The notes under the pieces were generated by a model. The model made no database searches. It was given only the letters and a program-made list of their open reading frames with translations, and was not told the origin of the DNA. The position numbers and the translations under genes were made by a program. Shown one piece after another: positions 52,417 to 60,797 of a DNA stretch of 64,000 bases. The stretch is from positions 25,373-89,372 of the forward strand of contig CAJQPN010000017.1 in NCBI GenBank assembly GCA_905480195.1, in the 5' to 3' direction. This DNA comes from an uncultured Acidimicrobiales bacterium. Lineage in GTDB: Bacteria; Actinomycetota; Acidimicrobiia; Acidimicrobiales; Aldehydirespiratoraceae. The number at the start of each line of letters is the position of its first letter. Position 1 is the first letter of the stretch.

Positions 52417-53946
52417 GTGAACGAGACGCTGTCCACGAACGACTACCTCCGCCGAATCCTTACCGCCGACGTCTACGACGTAGCGAGCGAGACACCTCTC
52501 GACGCAGCCCCGGCACTGTCGGAGCGAACCGGTAACACGGTGCTGATCAAGCGGGAAGACCTCCAGCCGGTCTTCTCGTTCAAAATCCGCGGCGCGTACA
52601 ACAAGATGGCCAAGCTCAGCCCTGCGCAGCGGGCACGAGGCGTGATTGCGTCATCAGCCGGGAACCACGCACAAGGGGTGGCTCTCGCCGCCGCTGAACT
52701 TGAGTGCCAGGCGGTGATCGTGATGCCCGTCACCACCCCTGACGTCAAAGTGGATGCGGTACGAGCCCGCGGTGCCGAGGTGGTGCTCCACGGAGATTCG
52801 TACAGCGATGCCGAAGCCGAAGCCCGTCGTCTGACCGACGAGCGCGGCCTCGAGTTCGTGCATCCCTTCGATGATCCCGACGTGATCGCCGGGCAGGGAA
52901 CGATCGCGATGGAAATCCTTCGGCAACACACCGGTCCAATCGATGCCGTGTTCGTAGCCATCGGAGGTGGAGGATTGATCTCGGGAATCGCCGCCTACCT
53001 CAAGGCGCTCAAGCCAGATATCCGCGTGGTCGGGGTCCAGACCGAAGACTCCGACGGCATGGCCCGCAGCGTCGAGGCGGGCGAGATCGTCGAACTCGCC
53101 GATGTTGGCTTGTTCAGCGATGGCACTGCGGTCCGACGGGTGGGTGATGAAACCTTCCGTCTCGTCCAGCAGCACGTCGACGAGATCATCCGAGTCGACA
53201 CCGATGCGGCCTGCGCTGCCATCAAGGACGTGTTCGCCGATACGCGGGCGATCCTCGAGCCGGCCGGAGCACTCGCAATCGCCGGATTGAAGCAGTACGT
53301 CGAACGCGAGGCGGCCGTTGGCCAGACCTTCGTCGCCGTTGCGTGCGGCGCGAACATGAACTTCGACCGTCTCCGATTCGTGTCCGAGCGGGCTGAGATT
53401 GGTGAGCAACGTGAAGCGGTGTTCGCCGTCACAATCCCGGAGGAGCGGGGATCATTTCGACGGTTCTGCGCCGAGGTCGGCGAGCGGTCGGTGACCGAGT
53501 TCAACTACCGCATCAGTGATTCGAGTGAGGCCCATCTCTTCGTTGGTATCGAGACTCGCCGGCGCAGCGAGGCCGCCGAGATCGCCGCTGGGTTTGAGCG
53601 AGCAGGCTTCACAACGCTCGATCTGACCGACGACGAGCTCGCCAAAGTGCACCTCCGCCACCTTGTCGGCGGGAAGTCTCAGCATGCCAACGACGAGGTG
53701 CTCTACCGGTTCGAGTTCCCCGAGCGACCCGGTGCGCTCATGCGGTTCCTCACCGCTATGCGCCCCGACTGGAACATCTCGCTGTTCCACTACCGGAATC
53801 ATGGCGCCGACTACGGGCGGGTTCTCGTCGGTATGCAGGTGCCTGACGACGACCAGCCCGCCTTTGCTGCGTTTCTCGAAGATCTCGGCTACCGATGCTG
53901 GAACGAGACCGAAAATCCCGTCTATCGATTGTTCCTCGGCAGCTAG
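52417..53946 (+). CDS. ilvA: Threonine ammonia-lyase, biosynthetic
   Basis: The 509-residue protein has a PLP fold type II catalytic domain with the cofactor lysine in FSFKIRGAYNK (K56), SSAGNHAQGVA and the glycine loop AIGGGGLISGIA, followed by two ACT-like regulatory domains (about residues 330-505: FAVTIPEERGSFRRF and YRFEFPERPGALMRF). It deaminates threonine to 2-oxobutyrate, the first step towards isoleucine, and the twin C-terminal domains allow isoleucine inhibition. Length matches E. coli IlvA. The GTG start gives VNETLSTNDYLRRIL; a longer frame overlaps the divergent decarboxylase. Confidence 0.95.
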   Translation: MNETLSTNDYLRRILTADVYDVASETPLDAAPALSERTGNTVLIKREDLQPVFSFKIRGAYNKMAKLSPAQRARGVIASSAGNHAQGVALAAAELECQAVIVMPVTTPDVKVDAVRARGAEVVLHGDSYSDAEAEARRLTDERGLEFVHPFDDPDVIAGQGTIAMEILRQHTGPIDAVFVAIGGGGLISGIAAYLKALKPDIRVVGVQTEDSDGMARSVEAGEIVELADVGLFSDGTAVRRVGDETFRLVQQHVDEIIRVDTDAACAAIKDVFADTRAILEPAGALAIAGLKQYVEREAAVGQTFVAVACGANMNFDRLRFVSERAEIGEQREAVFAVTIPEERGSFRRFCAEVGERSVTEFNYRISDSSEAHLFVGIETRRRSEAAEIAAGFERAGFTTLDLTDDELAKVHLRHLVGGKSQHANDEVLYRFEFPERPGALMRFLTAMRPDWNISLFHYRNHGADYGRVLVGMQVPDDDQPAFAAFLEDLGYRCWNETENPVYRLFLGS

Positions 53947-54074
53947 TTGTACGCCGTGGCAATCAGTCGCTCTGGTCTCGCAGTCGTTGCGTATTCGAGT
54001 AAGGCGTAGAGATGGCAGCGGACACGCTCATCTGTGACAGGATGCGCATCGACCGCAACACAGGAGTGGGAACA

Positions 54075-54593
54075 GTGAACGGGATTGGCGAAGTCTGGGG
54101 CATGGCGGCGGACACGTGGGATGGGGTTGTGGCACAGCTCGGTGACGCTGACTGGGAGAAGAGCACGCCCTGTGACGGCTGGAAGGTCCGCGAGCTCGTT
54201 GACCACGCCATGTTCTGGCAGGGTCAAGGAGCCAGCGCGTTCGGCGCCGCTGCGGCCGAGGGAGACTGGCCGGCTTTGCGCGCCAGTCTGCGAGCAGCGC
54301 TTGACGACCCTTCGAACATGGAGGGCAAAGCCGAACAGTTCGGCGGTGCGCCGATGCCTGCGGTCGCAGGTCTGATCACCGCCGACCTACTCGTCCATTC
54401 ATGGGATCTCGCCATTGCGATCGGAGCCGACGCCACCCTGCCCGAAGCGGCGGCCGAGTCGACGCTGATGGGCCTCCAGCGTCTTCCTGAACAGATGCTG
54501 CGAAACGAGCAGATGTTCGGCCCAGCGATCGAGGTCGATGCCGATGCCAGCGCGCAGGACCGCCTGATCGGTTTCGTCGGCCGTCAGCCGTAG
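54075..54593 (+). CDS. TIGR03086/DinB-like metal-binding protein
   Basis: The 172-residue four-helix protein starts with VWGMAADTWDGVVAQLGDAD, then STPCDGWKVRELVDHA, with a later histidine in LLVHSWDLAIAIGAD. The CDGWKVRELVDH and VHSWDLA patterns are those of TIGR03086-type members of the maleylpyruvate isomerase/DinB superfamily, where three histidines hold a metal. Function is unknown, though mycothiol-dependent reactions are known in the superfamily. GGAG eight bases before the GTG selects the start. It overlaps the converging TPR gene by ten bases. Confidence 0.8.
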   Translation: MNGIGEVWGMAADTWDGVVAQLGDADWEKSTPCDGWKVRELVDHAMFWQGQGASAFGAAAAEGDWPALRASLRAALDDPSNMEGKAEQFGGAPMPAVAGLITADLLVHSWDLAIAIGADATLPEAAAESTLMGLQRLPEQMLRNEQMFGPAIEVDADASAQDRLIGFVGRQP

Positions 54594-56266
54594 TCGGGCG
54601 CGGCGCCGCGACAAAAGCACGACGATTCCAACGGCACATCCATCTGCCGCCGAGCGATCTCCAGTTCGGCCCGCACGGACTCGGCCTCGTCTGACCTTCC
54701 GAGCTCATCGAGACATTCGGCGTAACCATGGAGCGCCCACACATTGCCGGGGTGTCGTGACGATCGAACGAGCGATTCATCGAGACCGAGATCCGCGGCG
54801 TAGACGCCTGTCGCCTCGTCGACGCGACCTTGCTCGAGTAACAGTGCACCCAGCGCATGGCGGGGAGGCTGCATCCATGCCCACGGCTCGGTGTAGAAAA
54901 GGTTGTCGTCAAGTTCGACGGAGCGGTGCAGTTGACGGAACGCCTCGTCGAGGTTTCCGCGTCGATAGTGGAGCTCGCCGGCGAGCATCGCCTCGCCGAT
55001 TCGCAGGACCTCTCTCGTCTGGTTGTTGAATACCAGGTGGTCTTCAGGCACACCGTCCCAGGCGTTTGCGAACAGTCGCTGTTGCTCCTCTGCGGCCGCG
55101 ATATCGCCGGTCGCCGCGAACGCAACGCCCTTGCCGTAGTGGCACAACGCCAGCGTCGACGGGTACAGGTCTGTCTGCTCGGGAAGCTCCATCGCTTTGA
55201 GTTCGTCCCAGCGGCCGAAACGGATCAGGACGTGCACCTTCATGCCGTAGAACGCTTCGAGGTAGCGGAACACCAGGGGGTTGTCGGTGCGCAACGCCTC
55301 GCCGGTGACCGTCTCGCGGATCAGGTCGGCCGCTGCAACTGCTCGTTCGAAATTCCCAAGGAACATCGCCGAATAGATCTGGAAATGGATGTTGTGGAGG
55401 CGGTAGATCGTGTAGATGCTGACGCCAGGGTTGTACGCAAGGTACTTGTCGTCGGCCGCGACCGCTTCGACATTGGCAGCGAGCGCCTGCTCGTACTGTC
55501 CGCAGAGCACCTGGATGTGCGACGCCATGTGCACCAGGTGCGCCGCATCGGGGCAGAGCTGCTGCAGCACCGGAGCGACCTCGAGCGCTCGCTCCGGAGT
55601 CGGTGACATCTCCATGATGTGGATCCAGAAGTGAAGAAGCCCCGGGTGCCGGCGGGTTGCCTCCGGGTGGTCGGCGAAGCAGCGTTCGATGATGGCGATC
55701 GCTTCCTCGGTGCTCGCCCCTTCGGTCGGGGTCCCGGTGGGCAGATTCCACAGCCGCCATGGCGTGCGGGTGATCAGGGCCTCGACTGTGAGGGCAGCGA
55801 CGTCGAGATCGTCGGGAAACTGCCTGTACGCGGTCCGCATTGCGTCGGCGTAGGCGTCATCCCACGAGTCGAAGACGTCCTGATCGTCGTTGTGCGCAGC
55901 GCCGAAGCGTGCGAGGAGTGCGTTCACGAGAGCTTGCTCGACCGGCGTCACGTCACCGGCGAGCGTCGCGGCGTCGCGGCTGGAAGCGAAGGCCGTTGCG
56001 AGGATCTCGGAACGCATCGGATCGACGAGCCGGATCCACGGACCGTTGTAATACGGCCCGACAGCGTGGGCGAGCCCCCAGTGGGCCATCGCACACGACG
56101 GATCAGCGTCGATTGCGTTTCTGAAACAGACGACTGCCTCTTCGTTGTGGAAGGCGTACAGCCAGTTCAGCCCAAGGTCGAACCATGCCTGCGCGTCGTT
56201 GGAGTTGGTCGAGATCGTTCGAGTATGTCGCCCAAGATCGAACGGATAGTCGGCCAGCGTCCCCAC
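54584..56266 (-). CDS. Tetratricopeptide repeat protein (TTC38-like)
   Basis: The 560-residue all-helical protein has several TPR-like units, for example AWFDLGLNWLYAFHNEEAVV and AHWGLAHAVGPYYN near the start and LEQGRVDEATGVYAADLGLD near the end. The MAHWGLAH..GP.YN stretch and overall length resemble TTC38-like proteins of unknown function. Two Cys close to the C-terminus (SCFC) are notable. The GTG giving VGTLADYPFDLG is the likely start; the frame is open further but overlaps the upstream aminotransferase. The gene lies 19 bases after that aminotransferase in the same direction. Confidence 0.75.
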   Translation of the reverse strand: MGTLADYPFDLGRHTRTISTNSNDAQAWFDLGLNWLYAFHNEEAVVCFRNAIDADPSCAMAHWGLAHAVGPYYNGPWIRLVDPMRSEILATAFASSRDAATLAGDVTPVEQALVNALLARFGAAHNDDQDVFDSWDDAYADAMRTAYRQFPDDLDVAALTVEALITRTPWRLWNLPTGTPTEGASTEEAIAIIERCFADHPEATRRHPGLLHFWIHIMEMSPTPERALEVAPVLQQLCPDAAHLVHMASHIQVLCGQYEQALAANVEAVAADDKYLAYNPGVSIYTIYRLHNIHFQIYSAMFLGNFERAVAAADLIRETVTGEALRTDNPLVFRYLEAFYGMKVHVLIRFGRWDELKAMELPEQTDLYPSTLALCHYGKGVAFAATGDIAAAEEQQRLFANAWDGVPEDHLVFNNQTREVLRIGEAMLAGELHYRRGNLDEAFRQLHRSVELDDNLFYTEPWAWMQPPRHALGALLLEQGRVDEATGVYAADLGLDESLVRSSRHPGNVWALHGYAECLDELGRSDEAESVRAELEIARRQMDVPLESSCFCRGAAPDYG

Positions 56267-56285
56267 CGCCGCACAGTAGCTGGCG

Positions 56286-57458
56286 TCAGCCGAGGGCGAG
56301 CTCCGCGATGAGCGCCTCTGTGAGCCGGTGGTAGTCGGAGAGCTGATTGTATTGCTGGGCCGATATCCGAAGGAGGCGCTGCGGCGACTTCGGCCAAGCA
56401 AACACCGGCACCTCGATCGACCACTTCTCGTGCAGGGCGGCCATAAGCGGATCGAAGATGCTCTCGCTGGGCTCCGGTTCAGGGGGAACCGGGACTGCAG
56501 CGATCGACCCGATCATGTTGTCGGGCGCAGGCATGTCGATCGACAGTGCAGCGGCGAGAAGTTCACGGCCTGCGAGGACGAGTTCGTGGTTCGTAGACCG
56601 GACCTCTGCCCAGCCTCCGGGCCGATGCTTCTCGATGACCGCCAACGACCGGGCGACACAAAGCCGTGCTGTCGGATCGTCGGTCCCGGTCCAGTCGAAT
56701 TGGGCGTGAAACCGGCTCCCACTTCCGGGCCACCCGTCGTTGTATCCGTGGCTCACCGACGCAGCGACCGCCGAGTCGCGGTACGACTCGGCCACCCACA
56801 AGAACGCAGCCCCCTTCGGCGAACAGATCCATTTGTGGCAGTTCGCCGTGTAGAAATCAACGCCGAGCGAGCCGAGATCCACATCGATCATGCCGGGAGC
56901 GTGGGCGCCGTCGACCATCACGATCACCGTCGGGTCGAGCGCGTCGATGATCTCCTCGATCGGGTTGATCACCGCCGTCGGCGAGGAGACGTGGTCCAGC
57001 AAGACGAGCGCCGTTCGCTGCGAGATGACGCCGAGGATCGCCTCGACGACATCGGTCGGGCTGGCCAGCGGAAACGGCACGTCTGCGACCACCACCGAGC
57101 AGTCGGACCGAGCGGCGGTGACGGTGACGGCGTTGCGACAGGCGTTGTAGGTCTGAGAGGTCACGACCAGTTCGTCACCAGGGCGGAGTCGGTCTTCGAC
57201 GCTTCGCAGCGCAGAGTTCACGCCGTAGGTGGCGTTTGGGACAAACACCAAACCGTCGGGATCGGCGCCGACAAAGGTGGCCAGCGCGCAACGAGACGTC
57301 TCGAGTGCCGGTTGGTACTCGCGGAGCATGAACCTGACCGGGTTCGACTCCATTTGCACCCGGAGTTCGGATTGCAGGTCGAGGATTTCCACCGGCACTG
57401 CGCCGAATGATCCGTGATTGAGGTGGGTGACGTCAGGATCGAGGTTCCAGGTTGCCAT
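56286..57458 (-). CDS. Class V aminotransferase family protein (isopenicillin N epimerase-like)
   Basis: The 390-residue PLP enzyme starts LDPDVTHLNHGSFGAVP, a typical opening of this group, and has PNATYGVNSALRSV, VMVDGAHAPGMIDVDL with the cofactor aspartate, and the PLP lysine in FYTANCHKWICSPKG. The HKWICSPKGAAFLWV stretch matches the CefD/isopenicillin-N-epimerase-like set. This set also includes cysteine desulfurase-like lyases and amino acid racemases, so function is not resolved. It diverges from the GrdB-like gene, with only 31 bases between the start codons. Confidence 0.87.
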   Translation of the reverse strand: MATWNLDPDVTHLNHGSFGAVPVEILDLQSELRVQMESNPVRFMLREYQPALETSRCALATFVGADPDGLVFVPNATYGVNSALRSVEDRLRPGDELVVTSQTYNACRNAVTVTAARSDCSVVVADVPFPLASPTDVVEAILGVISQRTALVLLDHVSSPTAVINPIEEIIDALDPTVIVMVDGAHAPGMIDVDLGSLGVDFYTANCHKWICSPKGAAFLWVAESYRDSAVAASVSHGYNDGWPGSGSRFHAQFDWTGTDDPTARLCVARSLAVIEKHRPGGWAEVRSTNHELVLAGRELLAAALSIDMPAPDNMIGSIAAVPVPPEPEPSESIFDPLMAALHEKWSIEVPVFAWPKSPQRLLRISAQQYNQLSDYHRLTEALIAELALG

Positions 57459-57489
57459 CGCGTCGAGCGTAGGGCAGGGTCACGTTCCA

Positions 57490-58746
57490 ATGGTCCGACT
57501 CTACGATCTGCACGCCAGTGAAGCCGAACATCTCCGTGCCCGCGCTGAGGCGATGTCAACGATTCCGCTCGGGCGTTGGGTCACCGCAAAGCCCCTGACC
57601 GAATCGACGGTCGCCTTGGTCTCGACTTGTGGCATGCATCGTCGTGACGACCCGCCGTTCACGCCTGGGGCGACCGATTTTCGGATCCTTCCACGTGGCG
57701 TCGAGTGGGGTGATGTCATCCTCAGCCATATCAGCGTCAATTTCGATCGCAGCGGTCTCGCCGACGATCCAAACGTCGCAATGCCCCTCGACCGACTCGA
57801 GGAATTGGCCGCAGCGGGCGAGATCGGCGGGGTTGCGCCTTGGCACTACACATTCATGGGCGCGCACCCCCAGCCTCAGATGTTTGAGGAAGCGGGTAGC
57901 GAGGTCGGGCGCCTGTTGGCCGCTGACGGCGTCGACGTCGCGCTACTTGTTCCCATTTGACCGCTCTGTTCGGGTGCCGTGAGCGCTCTCGCCCACTTCA
58001 TCGAACGGGCCGGCGTCGCCACGGTCTGCATCAGCCTGATCCGAGAGCAGACTGAAAGAGTGTGCCCCCCACGCGCGCTGTGGGTGCCGTTCCCTCTCGG
58101 ACGTCCGATTGGCGTCCCCGGTGATGCCGAGTTCCAGAAGGAAGTGATCCGAGCTGCGTTCACCTTGCTCAGGTCTGCGACCGAGCCGACGATCGAGGAC
58201 TATCCGATCGAGGCTCCCGAGACCGGCCCTGCGCAATGGGCGTGCCCAATCAACCTGGGAACGCCTCCCGACGACACGCTCGGCGGGAAACTCGCAGCCG
58301 AGGTCGCCCGCCTCCGGCCTTGGGCGGCAGAGACCCGCCGCCGTCGGGGTCGGACGACCTTCGGACTTTCGGGTGCAGCCGAAAACCAGGTCGATGCAGT
58401 TGTCGCAGCGCTCGCTGGCGTGGCGGAGTCCGGTGAGCTCGACGCAAGGCCAACGGGTGACATCGAGTGGTCCCATGAGATGCCGTTCCTGCTCCGACAT
58501 CTTGCAGACGACGTCCGGAGCTTTTACCACGAGGCGATCGCCTCACAACCTGGCGATACCCCGCCGAACCACGATGCGCTCAACGCATGGATCTTTGGTG
58601 AAACGGTCCTCGGCGACGTGCTCCTCGAGATCGCCGATCATCTCACGGCAGCCGCTGACGACAATCCGTTTGCGCTTTTCATTCGTAACTTCATCATCCC
58701 TGAGGGTCACTATCGCGGGATCGCCAACTTCGGCGACATGACTTGA
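57490..58746 (+). CDS. GrdB/PrdB-like reductase component with in-frame TGA at the UxxC site (candidate selenoprotein)
   Basis: Read through one in-frame TGA, the gene gives 418 residues. Part one (residues 1-156) opens MVRLYDLHASEAEHLRARAE and contains ISVNFDRSGLADDPNVAMPL, ELAAAGEIGGVAPWHYTFMG and LAADGVDVALLVPI, matching the glycine/betaine/sarcosine/D-proline reductase component B family. The TGA at codon 157 is followed by PLC, so the site reads U-P-L-C, a UxxC redox motif. Downstream sequence continues the family at once: GAVSALAHFIERAGVATVCI, REQTERVCPPRALWVPFPLG. Aerobic homologues carry Cys at that position. A C-terminal extension (about 260-418) is of unknown role. Either selenocysteine is inserted or the gene has a nonsense change. 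Start: ATG with an AGGG ten bases upstream. Confidence 0.75.
57958..57960 (+). other. In-frame TGA, candidate selenocysteine codon
   Basis: This codon interrupts an otherwise continuous reading frame exactly where the GrdB/PrdB family has its redox-active Sec or Cys. The following codons are CCG CTC TGT, giving UxxC. The frame is unchanged on both sides, so a frameshift is not needed to explain it. Confidence 0.6.
57974..57996 (+). promoter_or_regulatory. Weak stem-loop after the TGA, possible SECIS element
   Basis: GTG pairs with CAC and GAG with CTC around a CGCT apical loop, separated by a CCGT/GCC internal loop, beginning 13 bases after the TGA. The distance is right for a bacterial SECIS, but the pairing is weak and the consensus is loose, so this is only a candidate. 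Confidence 0.25.
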
Positions 58747-58828
58747 CGCCGGAGCGCTCTGACGATCCGATTGCGGGGACACCCCCGTGCGGGACCATCC
58801 CGATTCTGGGTCCACCGAAGTAACTTTC

Positions 58829-58843
58829 ACTTACGCTGTAAGT
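58829..58843. promoter_or_regulatory. Perfect palindrome upstream of the P450, likely TetR-type operator
   Basis: ACTTAC-GCT-GTAAGT is a perfect six-base inverted repeat with a three-base spacer, about 40 bases before the P450 start. TTAC-N3-GTAA type sites are common TetR-family operators in actinobacteria. Confidence 0.5.
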
Positions 58844-58847
58844 ACCC

Positions 58848-58861
58848 TACGACTCGTCGTA
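58848..58861. promoter_or_regulatory. Second perfect palindrome upstream of the P450
   Basis: TACGAC-TC-GTCGTA is a perfect six-base inverted repeat with a two-base spacer, only four bases from the preceding palindrome and about 24 bases before the P450 start. Its sequence differs from the first, suggesting a second regulator or an overlapping promoter element. Confidence 0.45.
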
Positions 58862-58884
58862 ACCCTGGAGTGAGGACGCCCCTG

Positions 58885-60213
58885 ATGACTGATACAGCCA
58901 ACACCCCTGAAGCGGCGGCGCTCTTCGATCCCGACATCCGCACGCCCGAGATGGAGATGACCGAGAAGGGTATTGGAGTACCCGACGCCGGTGATCTGGC
59001 GATCGCCGACATCAACCCTGCGAACCCGTATCTCTTCAGCGAAGACCGCTGGCAAGACCATTTCGCCCGTCTCCGCGTCGAAGACCCGGTGCACTTCAAC
59101 GAACTCGAGACCGCAGGCCGCTACTGGTCGATCACCAAGTACGACGATGTTCGTGCCGTCGACGGCGATTGGGAAACCTTCTCGTCGGCGAAAGGCATCA
59201 ACCTGGGCAACAAAGAGATCGCTCGCGGTGAGTACGAGCTGCCACCCGGCCTGTCACCGTTCATCGCCATGGATCCTCCGACCCACACCCAGCAACGCAA
59301 GACCGTGCGTGGGGTGTCGGCTCCCAGCAACCTCCGCAATATCGAACCGATGATCCGCGAGCGCACTGGGGCGGTGCTTGACTCGCTCCCCGAGGGTGAA
59401 ACCTTCGACTGGGTCGACACGGTTTCGATCGAACTCACCACGCTGATGCTCGCCACGCTGTTTGACTTTCCCATGGAGGATCGCCGCAAGCTGACCCGCT
59501 GGTCCGACATCGTGTTCGCCGTTCCCCAGCCCGGCGGTGTGGTCGAGACTCAACAGCAAAAGATCGACGAACTGATGGAATGCGTGGCCTACTTCGCCGA
59601 GCTTTGGGATCAGCGCCGCGGCGGTGACGGGTTCGACCTCGTGACGATGCTCGCCAACGGTGAAGACACGAAGCACATGACCCCGATGGAACAACTCGGC
59701 AACCTGCTGCTGTTGATCGTTGGTGGCAACGACACGACCCGCAACACCATGTCGGGCAGCGTCCACGGCCTGAATCTGTTCCCCGACCAGTGGCAAAAGC
59801 TGAAGGCTGATCCTGGTCTTATGAGCGGTTTCGTACCCGAGGTGATCCGCTGGGTTACGCCACTGCCCTACATGCGTCGAACCGCCACCAAAGACACCGA
59901 GCTCCGAGGCAAGCAGATCAAGAAATACGACCAAGTCTTGATGTGGTACCTCTCGGCCAACCACGACGAGGACGTGTTCGACGATCCGTACGAACTCAAC
60001 ATCGAACGAGCGAACGCCGACCGCCAGCTGTCGTTCGGCTACGGCATTCACTTCTGCATGGGGAGCCGGGTGGCCGAGCTCCAGCTCCGGGTGCTCTATG
60101 AAGAGATCTTGCAACGCTTCGAGAAGATCGAGGTCGTCGGCGAGCCCGAACGAGTGTTTTCGTCGTTCGTGCATGGGTATTCGAAGCTTCCAGTTGCTGT
60201 CACCCGTCGGTGA
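58885..60213 (+). CDS. Cytochrome P450 (CYP125/CYP142-like group)
   Basis: The 442-residue P450 has I-helix LIVGGNDTTRNTM, ExxR in EVIRWVTP, and the haem loop FGYGIHFCMGSRVAEL with the cysteine thiolate. The GGNDTTRN variant of the AGxD/ETT motif is typical of mycobacterial cholesterol and steroid side-chain oxidases and their relatives, so a terpenoid, sterol or branched-chain substrate is plausible. No ferredoxin is adjacent. Two palindromes sit in its promoter region, so it is probably repressor-controlled. The ATG giving MTDTANTPEA is the likely start. Confidence 0.92.
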   Translation: MTDTANTPEAAALFDPDIRTPEMEMTEKGIGVPDAGDLAIADINPANPYLFSEDRWQDHFARLRVEDPVHFNELETAGRYWSITKYDDVRAVDGDWETFSSAKGINLGNKEIARGEYELPPGLSPFIAMDPPTHTQQRKTVRGVSAPSNLRNIEPMIRERTGAVLDSLPEGETFDWVDTVSIELTTLMLATLFDFPMEDRRKLTRWSDIVFAVPQPGGVVETQQQKIDELMECVAYFAELWDQRRGGDGFDLVTMLANGEDTKHMTPMEQLGNLLLLIVGGNDTTRNTMSGSVHGLNLFPDQWQKLKADPGLMSGFVPEVIRWVTPLPYMRRTATKDTELRGKQIKKYDQVLMWYLSANHDEDVFDDPYELNIERANADRQLSFGYGIHFCMGSRVAELQLRVLYEEILQRFEKIEVVGEPERVFSSFVHGYSKLPVAVTRR

Positions 60214-60319
60214 CCGATCGGCGCGTCATGTCCACTCGTCGTTCAGTCGAGCTGCGAGCGGTTGACGATCGGGCGTGGCGAGCACGAACGGTTCGCACCT
60301 CGCTCTGACGCAGCGGCCC
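60214..60319. other. Short convergent intergenic region
   Basis: These 106 bases lie between the P450 and the converging cupin gene. I see no gene and no clear hairpin terminator. Confidence 0.4.
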
Positions 60320-60769
60320 TCAGCGGCGGCGACTCCATGCCGCGACGACCTCGTCAGCCGTGTTCGTCCGGATGATGCCGAGATCGTCGGTGAGCGCGTC
60401 GGTCAGCAGCCCCTGGGGCGCATAGAGATTGAAGACCACGACGGCTCCATCGGGCCCCCCTTGCTCCATGTGGATGTCGGCATCGTCGGTGTGGCTGTAG
60501 TCGCCAATGCTGCGTATACGCCGCTCGGTCTCGACGCCTGTCTCGTCGAAGTCGGTGACGTGGAGTTCGCCGGCAACAACCGTCGAGGTCGTCGCACAGA
60601 GGTGGCGGTGGAAGTGACAGAAGCTGTTGGGCGCCCACCGGTAGGCGAAGTCGAGATGTCCATCATTACCGACGTGCAAAATCGCACCCCAGTACTCGAT
60701 CGGATAGTCGAACTTCGGTGAGCCCGAAAAGCGGCTCCAGTGAAGGTCAGGGTCATGCAGCAGGTCCAT
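60320..60769 (-). CDS. Small cupin-like protein
   Basis: The 149-residue protein has a beta-rich core with the histidine cluster APNSFCHFHRHLCATTSTVV and a following VAGELHVTDFDETG, then DADIHMEQGG, which fits a single cupin barrel with an H-x-H-x-H-like metal site. Function is unknown. It is the last gene of the TetR-sulfatase-cupin operon, 28 bases after the sulfatase stop, so a role with the sulfatase substrate is possible. The ATG giving MDLLHDPDL has only a weak Shine-Dalgarno site. Confidence 0.7.
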   Translation of the reverse strand: MDLLHDPDLHWSRFSGSPKFDYPIEYWGAILHVGNDGHLDFAYRWAPNSFCHFHRHLCATTSTVVAGELHVTDFDETGVETERRIRSIGDYSHTDDADIHMEQGGPDGAVVVFNLYAPQGLLTDALTDDLGIIRTNTADEVVAAWSRRR

Positions 60770-60797
60770 CTCGGTAGCTCCTATCGGTGTTTGGCCG

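Noticed and set aside
56328..57410. 360-codon open frame on the plus strand over the class V aminotransferase
   Set aside because: It is antisense to a well-supported PLP enzyme, the translation is Arg/His/Asp-rich with no domain, so it is a shadow.
57958..57960. Frameshift as explanation of the split GrdB-like gene
   Set aside because: Both parts are in the same frame, so only a stop codon separates them; no insertion or deletion is required.
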